Positions 1-12,717 are shown, counted from the first letter of the stretch. The stretch: DNA of 64,000 nucleotides from Gigaspora margarita (GCA_009809945.1 WTPW01000405.1:372811-436810); one strand, 5' to 3'. The notes: generated from the sequence alone by a model not told the origin. Made by a program: numbers and translations.

Positions 1-2785
1 CAATTTTGGTTAATATATATAAGAAAATCAAATTAAGTATTTGTAAAGAAAGAAAATAGTAAATTACAAATAGTTTATTAACAGCTAAGAAAATTAAATA
101 TTATACAATTATTTATTGATCTTTTTTTTATTTAATTTATTTAATATATTACAATAAAGCTATTGTAAATAATTAATTCTATGAGCATTTTGTAGATTTT
201 CAGTTAAAAAAAAATCAAATATTTTGCTTTGATACTAATAAAGAAATTTAATAAAATAAAAAATTGAATTATTAGTAATATCTTAAGTTCTATTAATTAT
301 AGTTTGGCAATCTTTATACTATTCAATTCATCTCATTAAGACAAATTAAATAGTATAAAAATTCTTTGATTCAGATTAATATTTGACAAGATATTATCAT
401 ATTTGTTTTTTGTTAAAAAATACAAAAATAATTATAGTAAAATTTTATACTAAGTAAATTGATTTTAATATATTAATTGATAATCCAGATAAGATCAACA
501 CTATTACCATATTGGAACAATAGTAAATTTTGGAAATAAGTACAATATAAACTTTTACTATGTGCTAAAATTGTACAACTATAACTATAGTAAATGATTT
601 TTATTAAGTTAACAGCTCAAGTCAATTAATTAAAAGTTGTAGAGCTTACTGAGACATATCTAATAGTAGTTAAATCATTCAAATTGGCCTAGTGTATGCT
701 GAGATATTACTAAAAAACAATTAGATAACTATATAAAATTCTATATAAAACAAACTAAAAATTTTATATAGTTGGCCAATCATTTTTTAGCAATATTTTA
801 GCATACACTGAGCCAATTTAAATAATCTAACTACTATTAGATGCATCTCAGTAAGCTCTACAACTTTCAATTACTTGACTTGAGCTATTAACTTAATAAA
901 AAAATCATTTACTATAGTTATAGTTGTAATATTTCAGTATATAATAAAAAACATAGTAATTTCTCCAAAATTCTAATATAAAAATAGTACTAATCTTATT
1001 TGATTAGTAATTAAATAATATTGTTTATTGAGCTAAGTTTTATTTATTTTAAAATTAAAGAATTTAAAGAATTTTTTATTACTGAATATTTTTATTGTAT
1101 ATTTTTACGAAATAATTAAATTTTTATTTGTTAAAGCTGTAATCTGATTAGCTAATTGATATATGATATTGTGCAACTAAAATATCTGATTAATACCTTT
1201 ATCCATAAAAGATGTGATTAGTACTAACTATATTTAATAAATCAGTAGACTAAATTTTAGCAGTATTTTAGCTAAATAGATATATAAAATAAAGCAAATT
1301 TAAAAAAATTTACTATATAAAAATGCATTGTTTGATGAATTTCTATACAAAATTTTCTTTTTTAAAAATATTTGAATTATATCAAATTCTTCATTGTCCC
1401 TTTTCTGTGTGTTGATCTCTTGATAATAGATAATATTCTAAAGTTTTACAATAAAGGTATAAGAAAAAAATGGCTCTATTAAAAAGTTAAAGCAAGTTTT
1501 TATAAATCAAAATACCTATTAAGAATTCAATGTATAAAACTATGTATTTATCATCCTATTCATTATTTTTAAACCCTAAATAGCTGTTTTTCAAAAATTA
1601 AAAATTCAATTGCTACAGTATGGGACATCTAAAGGCTTTACAAATTTTAAAAGCTAATAATATTTAATATAAAAACAATATCACAAAAATAGGTTCCTAT
1701 TTTGTAATTTAGCTAATTTGCTAAATTTAGTAGCCTTAACTTTTCAAAAATCATTGTGTATTTTTTCAATTAATGTGTTTAAAAATATAGTATTTTTAAA
1801 AAATATAAGGATTCACAAAGACATCAAATTTCAATATCAGATATAAAATTTTTGAAAATAAGACAAATTTCATAATTTTTGCCTTTAGGTGTCCTGCATT
1901 ATAGAATCTTTTTTTTTAATCTTGATCATAAAGTAATTTTATGAAAAACAGGCAATCTATATTTCATATTTATTTCTTATTAATTTATTCACATTATTTA
2001 CAAATTTGTTTATTAACTGATATTTAATTTGTTTATAATTAAGTACTCTCTTTTAAGAAAAAAAAAGTTATTTAATAAAAGATGTATAATTTTTATTTTT
2101 AAAAAATAAATCATATACAGTTTATTACTTATTTTTTTGTTTTAACTTTGCAACAAATCTGATATATGAATAACTAAACAATCTCTTAACATGATATTTC
2201 TTACTATGGTCAGTATACCAATTCTATAATTTTAAAAACTAATTTCATTAGCATGATTATGACCAACCTGCTTAAATTTTAAAAGCACATTTGTTAGTAT
2301 CAGTTGGGTTGGTAGTAGTTCAACTCCGACTCAAAAATCATCTTTGTAAATTATAGTTTCAGCCCACTTAAATTCTAAAAACCTACCTTATTAATAAATC
2401 TGACTTAAACCAACTAAATTCTTAAGGACTGGTTTCATTATTTAAGTTTAGATATAAAACTCTTGAATTCTAAAAAACAACTTCATTAACAATAGTTTTA
2501 ACCAACTTGAATTTTAAAATTACCAATGTGACTAATATAAAAATACAACTGAGACGTAAAATTAAATGGTTCTACTATAGTACTACAAATCCAAAAATCC
2601 CAGCATGCAAAATCCAGATAAAAAATCTTAACACCACCAAAATCTCAATAGTATTAAATTCCAGGATTTTAGTACCAAAATCAAACATGTTACAAAGAAA
2701 AAAATGATGAAAATATCATTTCTATATCATAATCATGTTTTATATTATAAACAAACTATAACTTTTTGAGAACAAAGTAAAAAAA
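1..2785. other. Gene-free AT-rich spacer at the left edge
   Basis: No reading frame here looks like a real protein, and no splice-joined exons were found on either strand. The sequence is very AT-rich, with many homopolymer runs. The only organised structure seen is the imperfect palindrome at 460-1025. The short frame near 2507-2707 is Asn/Lys/Ile-rich and shows no domain. Confidence 0.6.
460..1025. repeat. Imperfect 565-bp palindrome (foldback element)
   Basis: The left arm (about 460-737) pairs with the right arm (about 745-1025) in inverted orientation. Matching blocks include ACTATAACTATAGTAAATGA against its complement near 915-935, and AGTTGTAGAGCTTACTGAGA near 635 against its complement near 850-870. 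Similarity is high near the centre and fades outwards. There is no coding capacity. It looks like an aged MITE or foldback element; no clear target duplication was found. Confidence 0.7.
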
Positions 2786-3445
2786 GCCTTTCGCTCTCAT
2801 AGCAATAAGAAGGTATAAAAACCTTTAGAATGCAATGTAAAAAAAAGCTTATTGCAAACACAAAGAAAAAAGCCCTTTACTCTCAAGCAAAAAGGTAATA
2901 TAAAAAGTCTTTAGAATATGAAAAGCATTGCAAACCAAGGTAAAGAAAAAGAGCCTTTCAAAAAAAAAAACAATAGCCTTTCGTTCTATAGTAAAAAGAT
3001 AGAATATGAAACTATCACAGACCAGAATAAGAAAAAAGCTTTTCGAAAACGAAAAGTAAAAAAGTCATTCACTTTCACAACAAAGAGGATGTATAAAAAG
3101 TCTTTAAAATATGAAAAATGTCACAGTCCAGTAAAGTTAAAAAAAAAAAGACTTTCGTTCTTGCATTAGAAAGGTAGTGTAAAAAGCCTCTATAGTATAA
3201 AAAACATTACAAATCAAGTTAAAGAAAAAAGCTTTTCTAAAAATGAAAATAAAAAAGACTTTCACTCTCGCAAGAACAAAGCTTTTCGAAAAAAAAGCCT
3301 TTCATTCTCACAGCTGAAAGATAGTATAAAAAGCCTTTAGGACATGAAAAACATCACAGGCCAAGATAAAGAAAAGAAGCTTTCATAAAATGAAGTAAAA
3401 AAAAAACTTCACTTTTACAGCAGAAAGAAGATAAAAATTTTCGCA
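2786..3445. repeat. Degenerate minisatellite, unit about 85-110 bp
   Basis: About eight diverged copies of a purine-rich unit start near 2786, 2871, 2974, 3064, 3149, 3258, 3297 and 3407. Each has a block like GCCTTTCRCTCTC, then GGTATAAAAAGCCTTTAGAA, then ATGAAAAACATCACA and AAAGAAAAAAGC. A Lys-rich frame at 2918-3169 is only this repeat read through, and I do not call it a gene. Confidence 0.75.
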
Positions 3446-3792
3446 TATCAAAAAAATTTTAATTGCGCAAATTGCTATTAAATTTATTTTTTTTTTATTA
3501 TGCTAATATATTTTGTCTTTCTAATTGAAAATGTAGAGAAAGACTTTTTTTTTTACATATAATATAATAAAATCATTAAAATTGATCCAATATTTAAATT
3601 TTAAGATTTGTAACTATATGAAATTGTTATATGTTTAGAAAAAATAAGATTTCACTATATATAATAATAGTAATAATACTATCATTGGTAGATTGGAATA
3701 AATTTCATAGTAAAAATCGGTAATATTACTTTCATATAATTTTGAAATCAGGTAGATTAACATTTTTAAAAAAAATTAATGCCTTAACTTAC

Positions 3793-4858
3793 CAGTCATA
3801 GGACATGTCCCCTTAAAATTGGTTTAAAATAAATTTATAATAAAAATTATAAAAAAACATATGAATTTACTATATAACTTTGAGCTAAGATCCCTCTCTG
3901 GGTTAACTAATTAACTTAAAAGTAAAGTTTGCAGGTATATAGAACAAAAAAAGAAGAAAATTTTGAGCTTAAAAAACCATATTAAAATTTTGCTAATTTT
4001 GCACTTTTTCAAAATGTAACTCTGTCAAAAACAAATATTTACAAATTTTAAATCAGCAATTATATGTAAAATTATGCTCTGAACAACTTTACTTAGGCGA
4101 CGGAAGTAGGTTACCTTGTAAGAAAAATGGGTTATCTATGTACTAAAGTTAAAATTTATCGTATTTCATAATAAAACTTTTTTTTCTTATTAGGTAACCT
4201 ACTTTGGGCTCTTAAGCAAAGTTGTTCGGCATGTAATTTTACATCACATTTGAGATTGATTCGCGTTTTTCGGACCTTTTCTAAGTGAAAAATGGGTTTA
4301 AAGTTCGAAAAAAAATTTTTTTTTTAAAAAAAAAATAAAAAAAAATTTTTTTTCGAACTTTAAACCCATTTTTCACTTAGAAAAGGTCCGAAAAACGCGA
4401 ATCAATCTCAAATGTGATGTAAAATTACATGCCGAACAACTTTGCTTAAGAGCCCAAAGTAGGTTACCTAATAAGAAAAAAAAGTTTTATTATGAAATAC
4501 GATAAATTTTAACTTTAGTACATAGATAACCCATTTTTTTTACAAGGTAACCTACTTCCGTCGCCTAAGTAAAGTTGTTTAGAGCATAATTTTACATATA
4601 ATTGCTGATTTAAAATTTGTAAATATTTGTTTTTGACAGAGTTACATTTTGAAAAAGTGCAAAATTAGCAAAATTTTAATATGGTTTTTTAAGCTCAAAA
4701 TTTTCTTCTTTTCTTGTTCTATATACCTGCAAACTTTAATTTTAAGTTAATTAGTTAACCCAGAGAGGGATCTTAGCTCAAAGTTATATAGTAAATTCAT
4801 ATGTTTTTTTTATAATTTTTATTATAAATTTATTTCTAGGGGACATGTCCTATGACTG
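3793..4858. mobile_element. Near-perfect 1.07-kb palindromic element with TIRs
   Basis: Two arms of about 525 bp (3793-4318 and 4333-4858) are almost exact reverse complements around an A/T-only centre near 4325. They differ by a few single bases and by a 13-nt insertion near the outer end of the left arm. The ends are CAGTCATAGGACATGTCCCC and its complement. The tetranucleotide TTAC lies on both sides (3789-3792 and 4859-4862) and may be a target duplication. There is no reading frame. This is a giant MITE or foldback element; I cannot assign a superfamily. Confidence 0.85.
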
Positions 4859-4863
4859 TTACC

Positions 4864-5538
4864 GGATGTAATTTGGTCACCTGTGTGAATTGAAATCGGG
4901 TGACCCAGATGAAAACGGGTTTTATATATGTTATGCGTCATTTATTGATTCCTGTCAATTCAGTATCATTTTTGAATTTTCATCAATCAACGAATGATTG
5001 TCACTTATTGATAAAGCAAAAATGAAAAGAAAAAACAAGCATATTTATTATTCACTGTTTATTCTTTCGTTTAGAATAATAATCACGATAATATAAACTC
5101 ATAAATATCTTCAACAAATACTAGAAATTTGACAAATCATTGTTTTAAAAGTTAAAAATCAGTAATTTATCTGTAAGATTGTTAGAGATAAAGCAAAACT
5201 AAATGAAATCATGTTGCTCAAACTTTGTGAATTTGCAAAAATATCCATATCTAATAGAAAACAACAAAATAATTACCCTGTGAAGGTATTCGTTTTTGTT
5301 AAGGCAAATGTTAATAAATCATATACTCTCAGCCAATCTTCAAAATAAAGTTTCTAGTTAAATATCAATAAAATAGGCTTTGCTATTAAATGAAACAACA
5401 TAATTTAATATACAGAACGAATTATTCAAAATGAATTAACATACCAACCAATTTGACCCGGGTTTCAGATCAGTGATCCGGGTCACCCGTTTTGACTCGG
5501 ATGACCCGGTTTACTATAACCCGGTTCGGAACTCTAAT
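4864..5538. repeat. Possible decayed inverted-repeat element with GGGTGACCC ends
   Basis: The left side (4897-4925) has GGGTGACCCAGATGAAAACG. The right side (5455-5530) has several GGGTGACCC, GGGTCATCC and AAAACGGG blocks in the opposite orientation. The GC-richer ends stand out from the AT-rich interior. No target duplication is visible, and the adjoining palindrome at 3793-4858 may have disturbed the left end. Confidence 0.35.
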
Positions 5539-5646
5539 CTCGATGAATTTCGAAGCTATTATCATCATTTAATAGTTAAAAGAAAGCCAAAGACCTAAGC
5601 TTTCTTTTAACTACTAAATGATTATAATAGCTTCAAAATTCACCGA
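5539..5646. repeat. 108-bp hairpin
   Basis: The arms CTCGATGAATTTCGAAGCTA (5539 on) and its near complement ending GAG at 5646 flank a short loop near 5588-5598. Over about 48 bp per arm there are only a few mismatches. It is a small MITE-like hairpin without coding capacity. Confidence 0.65.
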
Positions 5647-7127
5647 GCTATGAGCTGTGAAAGTGTTAAAGCATTAATTTTTTTTTTTAAAATATTAATA
5701 TCTACCTGACGGCAGCCCATATAGTTATGAAGGAGAAAATACCAATAATTCACGATCTACTAAATCAATTTTAATAATTCTATTACTATTATTAGAATCA
5801 GAATAACTTGTTCTATGATTTTTAAAAACTCAAGGAAGGTTTATTTAGCATAAAAAAACTTTTCATTGTAAGTTAGCTGCATTTCAACCCTATAAAAAAA
5901 ACATATTAACTTCCAACAATTTCTATTATTAAAATTTGCTATTTTTATTACCTTTTTTGACATATTGTTTATAATGCGAATTCAAAGATTTAAATACATT
6001 TTGTGATAAATTATTTGCGTGACGAATAAAGATTCACTATTATTAAATTCTTATTTGTCACGTAAAATGATTTAGCACACCCATGTGGCAAATAAAATTA
6101 ATTTTTCGATACCAGATTAAAAATACGCGTCATACGTGTCAAATCACATAACAGATAGTGATATTATACGTACTTATTATACAATCAATAGAATGTGATA
6201 ACAGATTATTAATATATTTTAAGCATAAGTTAATAATAAATATCAGATATTATGTTGATACTAACTGCTAAGTATTGTGGCGGATTAAAATGAAATCCAG
6301 ATTAAAATGAAATTATAGTATAGAATCTCGAAAACTAATTTTTTTTGGGATGCATTTTTTAGGGTTAGGGTTTAGTTTTAAAAAAAGTTATAATAAACAA
6401 GTATTGGTGGGTTTTAGAAGGTTAGCAGGTTAAGTAGAAAATATAGATTTCATTTTAAATTATGATTGCGACAAGTATTAATGCACTGATTGATTTATAT
6501 TTGATCTGCAATAGTTAGTTAGGTACAGGGAATAATATATTGAACGCGTATAATATTTTGTTTACGCGTATATTTTAAAGACCACTTTAAATACACAGAG
6601 TTATTCTTGGATTACTCTATTCTAAAATTAATCTAAAATTAATCTAAAAATAATCTAATTATATAGATTTATAATAATCTATGGTCATAATATAACCGTT
6701 ACAATTAAAGATATAATAATAAATTTCTCGCGTATTCGCTTTATCTGCATATTTTAATATTCGCATACCTACTATAAGGTTATTCAATACAGTAATTAAT
6801 TATTTATAATTAATTTTTATCAATTTTCGAATTTTCAAATTATTGATATAATATACATATTATTACATAAAAATCAATTTTGCATAACTTATAAGCTCGT
6901 TGTAGCCGTTTTCAAAAAAAGTGGTGAAAAAGTTGTGGAAAGATGAAGATCACCATATTACAGCTGACAAGGAATTCCCATTCCCCAAATAAGGTTTTCC
7001 ACATCTTTTTGAAAGTAATATATACACGAAAATTACAGTTTTTTTTTTTTTCAAAATATATATAATATTTTGGCAAAATGTTGTATTTATATTATTATAT
7101 TATACCATTCATTTTTTACGTTTGTAT
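5647..7127. other. Spacer downstream of the helicase gene
   Basis: No gene was recognised. The stretch holds one inverted-repeat element (6278-6471) and runs of AATCTAAAAT near 6620-6660. The minus-strand helicase gene ends at 7128, so its 3' untranslated region and terminator should lie in the last few hundred bases here. Confidence 0.5.
6278..6471. mobile_element. MITE with GCGGATTAAAATGAA ends (copy 1)
   Basis: The left end GTGGCGGATTAAAATGAAAT is mirrored by a right end ATTTCATTTTAAATTATGAT followed by TGCGAC. AAGTATT flanks both sides, which suggests a 7-8 bp target duplication. Related ends occur at 28469-28660 and 47105-47346. The interior carries AGGGTTAGGGTTT. There is no coding capacity. 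Confidence 0.5.
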
Positions 7128-10100
7128 TTAACAAAACGGGCAATCCTCGATATTACCAGACTTATAGCAATAAATACGATCTACATGCCCACATCCTGGA
7201 AATTTTATAGGTACTTGCATCAAACATTTGGATGTACAAGGAGATGAACACATTTCTTTGCACTAAAATATATAAAACGTTAATGAATTTAATTATAATG
7301 TATTTATAATATTTATAATATGTAAAAAACTAACCTGATGTCCACATTTTAGTTTTTTAGAGCATTTTTCCGTACATCGATACTTGCCAGGCGTTTTGAT
7401 CAGATAACATTGAACTTTTCTAAAGTGTCCACAAGGCGGATGAACCGATATCTCTCTTTCACAATGGCCACACGGTTCTCTACATTTTCTCGTACATGAA
7501 TGCCCACATGGAAATGTTCGCATACATTGATCCTATATTAAAAAATGGAATGGATATATACTTATTAATACTATTGAACTGTTCACGATTATTGGCATTA
7601 AAATAAAAGATAATCTAAAATAATCTAAAATATAAGGTAATCTAAAATAAATTAAAATAAAAGATAATCTAAAATATAAGGTAATCTAAAAGATAATCTA
7701 AAATAATCTAAAATATAGATAATTATAAAAAAAATAATATAAAATAATATATGTAATACATACCCAACATTCAACTCGATCATGTGGATATATATGACAG
7801 TCCAAAGGACATTTCTGCAGAAATGTAGTCATGAGTTTTTAATAGAACATTAAAAATAATTATTTAAATAAATTGATTTAAATTTAATTGACCTACATGT
7901 CCACAATTCATCATTTCTTCGCATTTGCCTGTACATCCACCTGTCGACGGAATATCCCCTGCAAATGTTACTCGAGTTACGACAAGATTTTTAGGGAGTT
8001 TATCAGGACCTAACTCAAAATCGGAATGTTTTTGACAGAATAATAATAGATTTTGTCCACAAGCATCTACTCCGAAAATTTTTAATATATTTTTCCAAAG
8101 TTCTGATTGCATTCTTAATTGAGATGCATTACCGAAAACGTACAGGCCGTGTCTAGCACGTGACAATGCAACACACACTGTATTTTTTTTTTTTTTAAAA
8201 AAAAAAAGATTGATTATTAATCTTTTTATAAATATTTCGAAACTCGAAAAATAGATAAATATTCACCTCTATTGCTTACGCTCAAAAAACCAATACCACT
8301 TTTTGGGCTACGACTTCTTACCAAGGAAAGTATTATTATATCATTTTCTTCACCTTGAAATCCATCAACAGAACTAACTTGTATATCCTTTGCATCTTCA
8401 ACTCTCCTACTTTCCTCGCGAAGGAATCTCGCAATTTCTTTGCGTTGACTAGAATACATGCTAAGAATCGTACTTTATTGAAATAAATTAAAATATTCTG
8501 TTAACAATCGGTTCAATCGATTTACGATTTATGATTTAATAGATTTATTATCATTATTAATATCATAAAATATATACTTACATTTTATCTGGACCAATTC
8601 CTCCATTTATAAGAAAACAAGCAAATTTAGCACATAAATGTGCTTCAAATTTGTTAATTTTACTTGTTGAATCTTTAACGGCAGATTCCTCTTCTTGATG
8701 ATCAAAGAAGAAGAGATCATTAAATAATCCAGGAACACGAGGATATTCTTTAACCGACTCATGATCAGTGAGAGCGTCACCATAAATTGGTTTTAACAAT
8801 TTACGAATTTGAGTTCTCATACGACGTTGTTCTGTTAGTTGTGTGTAATGTAACGTTTTAGTCAGACGTTCAAAAAGTGATACGTCAAGATGCTATATTC
8901 GTATTCGTATTCGTATTCGTCGTAAGTAAATAATAATTATATTAGTAATATAATCAAAATAATTAATCATTGATTGATAGAATATACTTGCATGATTTAT
9001 TGCGAGTTCATGAACAGATATATTTGGTCGAAGTTGTTTATGATCTCTAAATGGGAAAAAAGATAAAAAAAAAAAATAGCATATATATATATATATAGAT
9101 ATATATTACTCAAAAAAATACCATTTGAAGAATAATTAAACAGTTTTATGTACCCAATTAAAATTAAATGTTCTATAGATGGTGTTAAAGCAGTAATAAT
9201 ATGTGACTCTACTGTTTCGGCCGCTTCTTCAATTATTAAAATTTTTGGTTCCAAATTCATAATCAAATCATGATATTTTGCCTACATGATAGATTAAAAA
9301 TGAAATGATTGATTGACAACCAACAATTACTATATAATATATTATATATATATATATTTTAATACTGTAAAAGCCTACCGCCGCAGTTGTTGTCATTCCA
9401 ACAACTCTAGCATCTTTTAAAATCATGAGATCTTCACGAATTTTTTCCAATTTACAACGATCACATAATTCATTATATTTTTTACAAAGTTTACGAAGAT
9501 CAGAATTTACGACATCTAATCTTTTTTGTCTCCATTTATTGTGCATCACAGCTCTTACATGTTGAGGAACATATTGTAAATCTTCATAAGCCAAATATTT
9601 TTTCAATTCTTCATCACTAACATATGTAGATGCATCAACATAATTTTCCGCTCGTAAGATAAAATATTCCCCTTTAGTTAATTGACCTTCTTGAAATTCA
9701 GCTTCAGCACCTTTTATTTCTTCTTCATCATCTACTTCATCATCTTTATCATCATCATTTTTATCTTCATTAACAGCTTGAAACATTTGATATTCCAAAT
9801 CATTATGCATTGATGAATGAGTCATAATTAAAGATTCTAACCATTCTTTTAGGTAATCCCTTTCTTCATCATCAGTATTTGGATTACTTGTAACCCAATC
9901 ATCTTCCTTAAGACTAGCAATTTGCCTTTCAGAAAGAATTTTTTGATCTTCAATAAATTTTAAAGTTACACAAGGATTATGAATTTCCTCGAGTAAAGGT
10001 TTCATTTCTTTCTCAAGTTTTCTACGTTCACTAAATAAACGTGACGCATCAGGATTATAAATATGAGCAGATTCAGAATCTGAAAGTCTTAAATCTTTTT

Positions 10101-11473
10101 TAATATTGTATAAAGAACGTTCTTTTATATTTTCTTTTGTAGATCTTGAGCCCAGTCGAACTATTTTTGGTTCAAATTTTTGTATACCTTTTTTTTTTTA
10201 TAAAAAAGTATTGAATATTGAATAAAAATTAATAAAAAAAAATGAATTCAATAATTTTAATAAGTTAATAATATAAAAGTTAATAATGGTAGAAAAAAAA
10301 TAAATAAACACCATCAAGAAACTGATCAAGTGCATGATTTGTTTGACATGCAACCATAATATTTCCAGACATATTTTCAATTAATAATTGAACAGCAGCT
10401 AGACCAACATAAGTTTTTCCAGTACCCGGAGGACCTTGAATTAAGGATATACGTTTAGTCAACATTTGTTTCAGAGCTTCATATTGAGAAGCATGAAGAG
10501 TCGAATTCAATAGCTCTAATGGAGGCCAATCATTTCGAATATCGATCTAAATAATAAAGAATTTATTCTTTTAGAAAACATTATTAAACAGAAATAAATC
10601 TGAATTAATTAACTATCAATATATATATATATAAATATAAATATATATATAAATATAAATATATATATAAATATAAATATATATATAAATATAAATATAT
10701 ATATGAAATATAGATAGATATTTATTTTATTTATAAAAAAATTTATAGATTTAGATTATAGAAAAAAAAATTATAGATATAAAATAATAATACCCTTGAA
10801 GTTCCAAAATTTTCTTCAATCTTTTCGAAAGGAGTTGCCTTACTAAAATCATATACAGAATGACGACGTTTTAAATATTCTGGTTCATCAATATCTGTAA
10901 CAAGATCTACAATATGTGTTTTGAAAGGTAATGACTCAGGATCTAATTCTTGGAGGACTTTTAAGACATGACGATAGGCTAAAACACAAACATTGGAAAG
11001 TATTTTAATATTATGATAATTCTATAATAAAAACATATAATTTATTGCATGATAATATTTACCTTCAAAATATGATGTTGACTCAACCTTTTTTTTTTTA
11101 AAAAAAATAAAAAAAAAATAAATGAATAAATATTGTATAAAAAATATATATATATTTATCAAAGTAGATTTTAATCGAGTAACTCAAAAATTTAACAATA
11201 AATACCATAGTATAGCCTTTTTCAGGCCATACGAATTCAGAATCATCTGGTTGGAAGAACACTTCAATTTGCAAGTCATAAGTTTTTCCAAGTAATTCTA
11301 ACGGTCTACTGACAACAGTGGCAAATTTCATCGTTTCAAAATTGTCATTCGATAAAACAACCAAAGTTCCTGGGATCAAACGTTTGCTTATGTTCCTGTA
11401 GTATATTATAGTAAAATGAGAAAGATAAAAGAAAGGTAAATTAAAAGTAAAGAAAGGAATAAATAATAATAAC

Positions 11474-11520
<47 letters not shown>

Positions 11521-12124
11521 GAATAATAATAATAAGAATAATAATAATAACGATAAACTATAAATATATATATATATATATATACCATTTGACACGTTCC
11601 AAATGTTGCGTCCTAAAAGATATACGTTGAACGACACCGATATTAGCGAATGTAACACCGACTAAATTAACCTGGAAAAAAATTGAATTAATTTATAAAA
11701 AATTAAACATCATTATTATAATGAAAATAATAATAAATCATACATGTTCATAAATCCGTATATCATTGTTTGCTTCTTTATCAAAACTTTTTAAACGTTT
11801 AATTCCTTCACGAAGAGATCTAATGCAATCTTCACGCATTAATCTGTAATGAGTTTCAAGATATTCATCCATTGATTCATAATATCCATCAAGTTTATTA
11901 ATTGGAAGATCATCGGGATGTTCTTCAAGAATTTCTTTAGAAGTAGGTATGATTGGTATAGATCTAAAACCAGTATCTTTTTTTGGCTTCTTAAATTCCT
12001 TAAGTTTTGGTAATACTGGACCTCGAGTTTCTCGTTTATCTCTGTTATCACCTTGACCTTTTCCATGACCTTTTCCTCTTCCTCTTCCTTTACCTCTAAA
12101 ATTTTTCTGTCGAGAATTATTCAT
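7128..12124 (-). CDS. ZNFX1-like / NFX1-type zinc-finger SF1 helicase (15 exons)
   Basis: Predicted UPF1-like superfamily-1 RNA helicase of about 1091 aa. Exons in gene order: 12124-11744, 11671-11586, 11395-11206, 11087-11063, 10978-10794, 10546-10312, 10187-9379, 9281-9154, 9046-8992, 8892-8582, 8472-8267, 8177-7897, 7814-7764, 7532-7335, 7262-7128. All phases agree. The N-terminus is Gly/Arg/Lys-rich. Walker A GPPGTGKT lies at about residues 327-334, motif II IIEEAAE near 655, LIGDHKQLRP follows, motif V DGFQGEEND at 838-846 and motif VI VALSRAR at 873-879. Cys/CGH repeats of NFX1 type fill residues 950-1091. An acidic insert lies between motifs Ia and II. Intron 9 appears to be GC-AG. ZNFX1 relatives (S. 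pombe Hrr1, C. elegans ZNFX-1) act in small-RNA pathways; that role here is inferred. It is shorter than animal ZNFX1. Confidence 0.93.
7608..7725. repeat. AATCTAAAAT-type tandem repeat in a helicase intron
   Basis: The intron between exons 13 and 14 of the helicase gene (7533-7763) is largely irregular copies of GATAATCTAAAATATAAGG-like units. Confidence 0.7.
8894..8923. repeat. ATTCGT hexamer repeat inside the GC-AG intron
   Basis: About four copies of ATTCGT sit next to the acceptor of helicase intron 9 (8893-8991). Read on the gene strand they give ACGAAT repeats up to the TATAG acceptor, in place of a normal pyrimidine tract. Confidence 0.7.
10616..10705. repeat. AT-dinucleotide / ATAAATAT microsatellite
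   Basis: About four copies of an AT-only unit ATATATATAAATATAA lie within helicase intron 5 (10547-10793). The tract is outside the coding exons. Confidence 0.8.
11461..11568. repeat. AAT trinucleotide microsatellite
   Basis: About 30 AAT/AAC units sit in helicase intron 2 (11396-11585). Long Leu-rich or Tyr-rich frames on the minus strand here are this microsatellite translated. Confidence 0.85.
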
Positions 12125-12465
12125 GATATCTAAAATAATTTTCTCTTTGATGTAAATATAATGGTGAAATTTATTTTTTTGACAATTAAAAAATTATAAA
12201 TAATTTAATAGGATGAGAATAATATATATATATATATTTTAATATTTTTTTTTCGAAAATTTTTTCAAAAAAAAAAAAAAATTTAGAAATTGATAGTTTC
12301 CATTGTAGGAGTAGTTAAAATCAAATGATAATCTTTTTTATCCTATTTTTACTTTTCGGAACATCTCGGAAAATTTGTCTCATCGTTCATTGTTCATTTC
12401 CTTTTCGGAATATTTCGGAAATTTGCATTAATGAATTCAGTAACAGGTAATTTACAACCTTAACA

Positions 12466-12550
12466 GTTAACGTTAACGTTAACTGTTAACATTAAACGTT
12501 AACTGTTAACATTAAACGTTAACGTTAACGTTAACGTTAATCAGTGTGTT
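12466..12550. repeat. GTTAAC / GTTAACGTTAAC repeat tract
   Basis: More than ten copies of the self-complementary GTTAAC motif occur in TGTTAACATTAAACGTTAAC-type units. A similar but sparser cluster occurs at 19618-19700. The tract is about 345 bp upstream of the helicase start codon. Confidence 0.8.
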
Positions 12551-12717
12551 AATCAGTTCTCTATATAAAAATATAAAATATTGTATATATAAAAATAATG
12601 TAATCATTAGATGCATTTTTATTGATGAATATATATAGCAAAATTTTGATCACTACGTAGCAAGAATGTATAAATCATTTCGGCATATTGTCAGCCATAA
12701 ATCATTCATAGTTTCTG

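Noticed and set aside
2918..3169. 83-codon Lys-rich plus-strand frame
   Set aside because: It coincides with the minisatellite and shares no features with the real genes.
2786..3445. CRISPR-like array
   Set aside because: Repeats are long, degenerate and without uniform spacers, and the genome is eukaryotic.
8226..8472. Helicase exon 11 starting at the CTTAG acceptor near 8464
   Set aside because: It would delete the TILS residues before MYSSQ that the family normally has; the AAAG acceptor at 8473 restores GPDKITILSMYSS.
11098..11658. Long Leu/Tyr-rich frames on the minus strand
   Set aside because: They translate the AAT microsatellite in a helicase intron; the true exons on either side are in agreement with GT-AG splicing.
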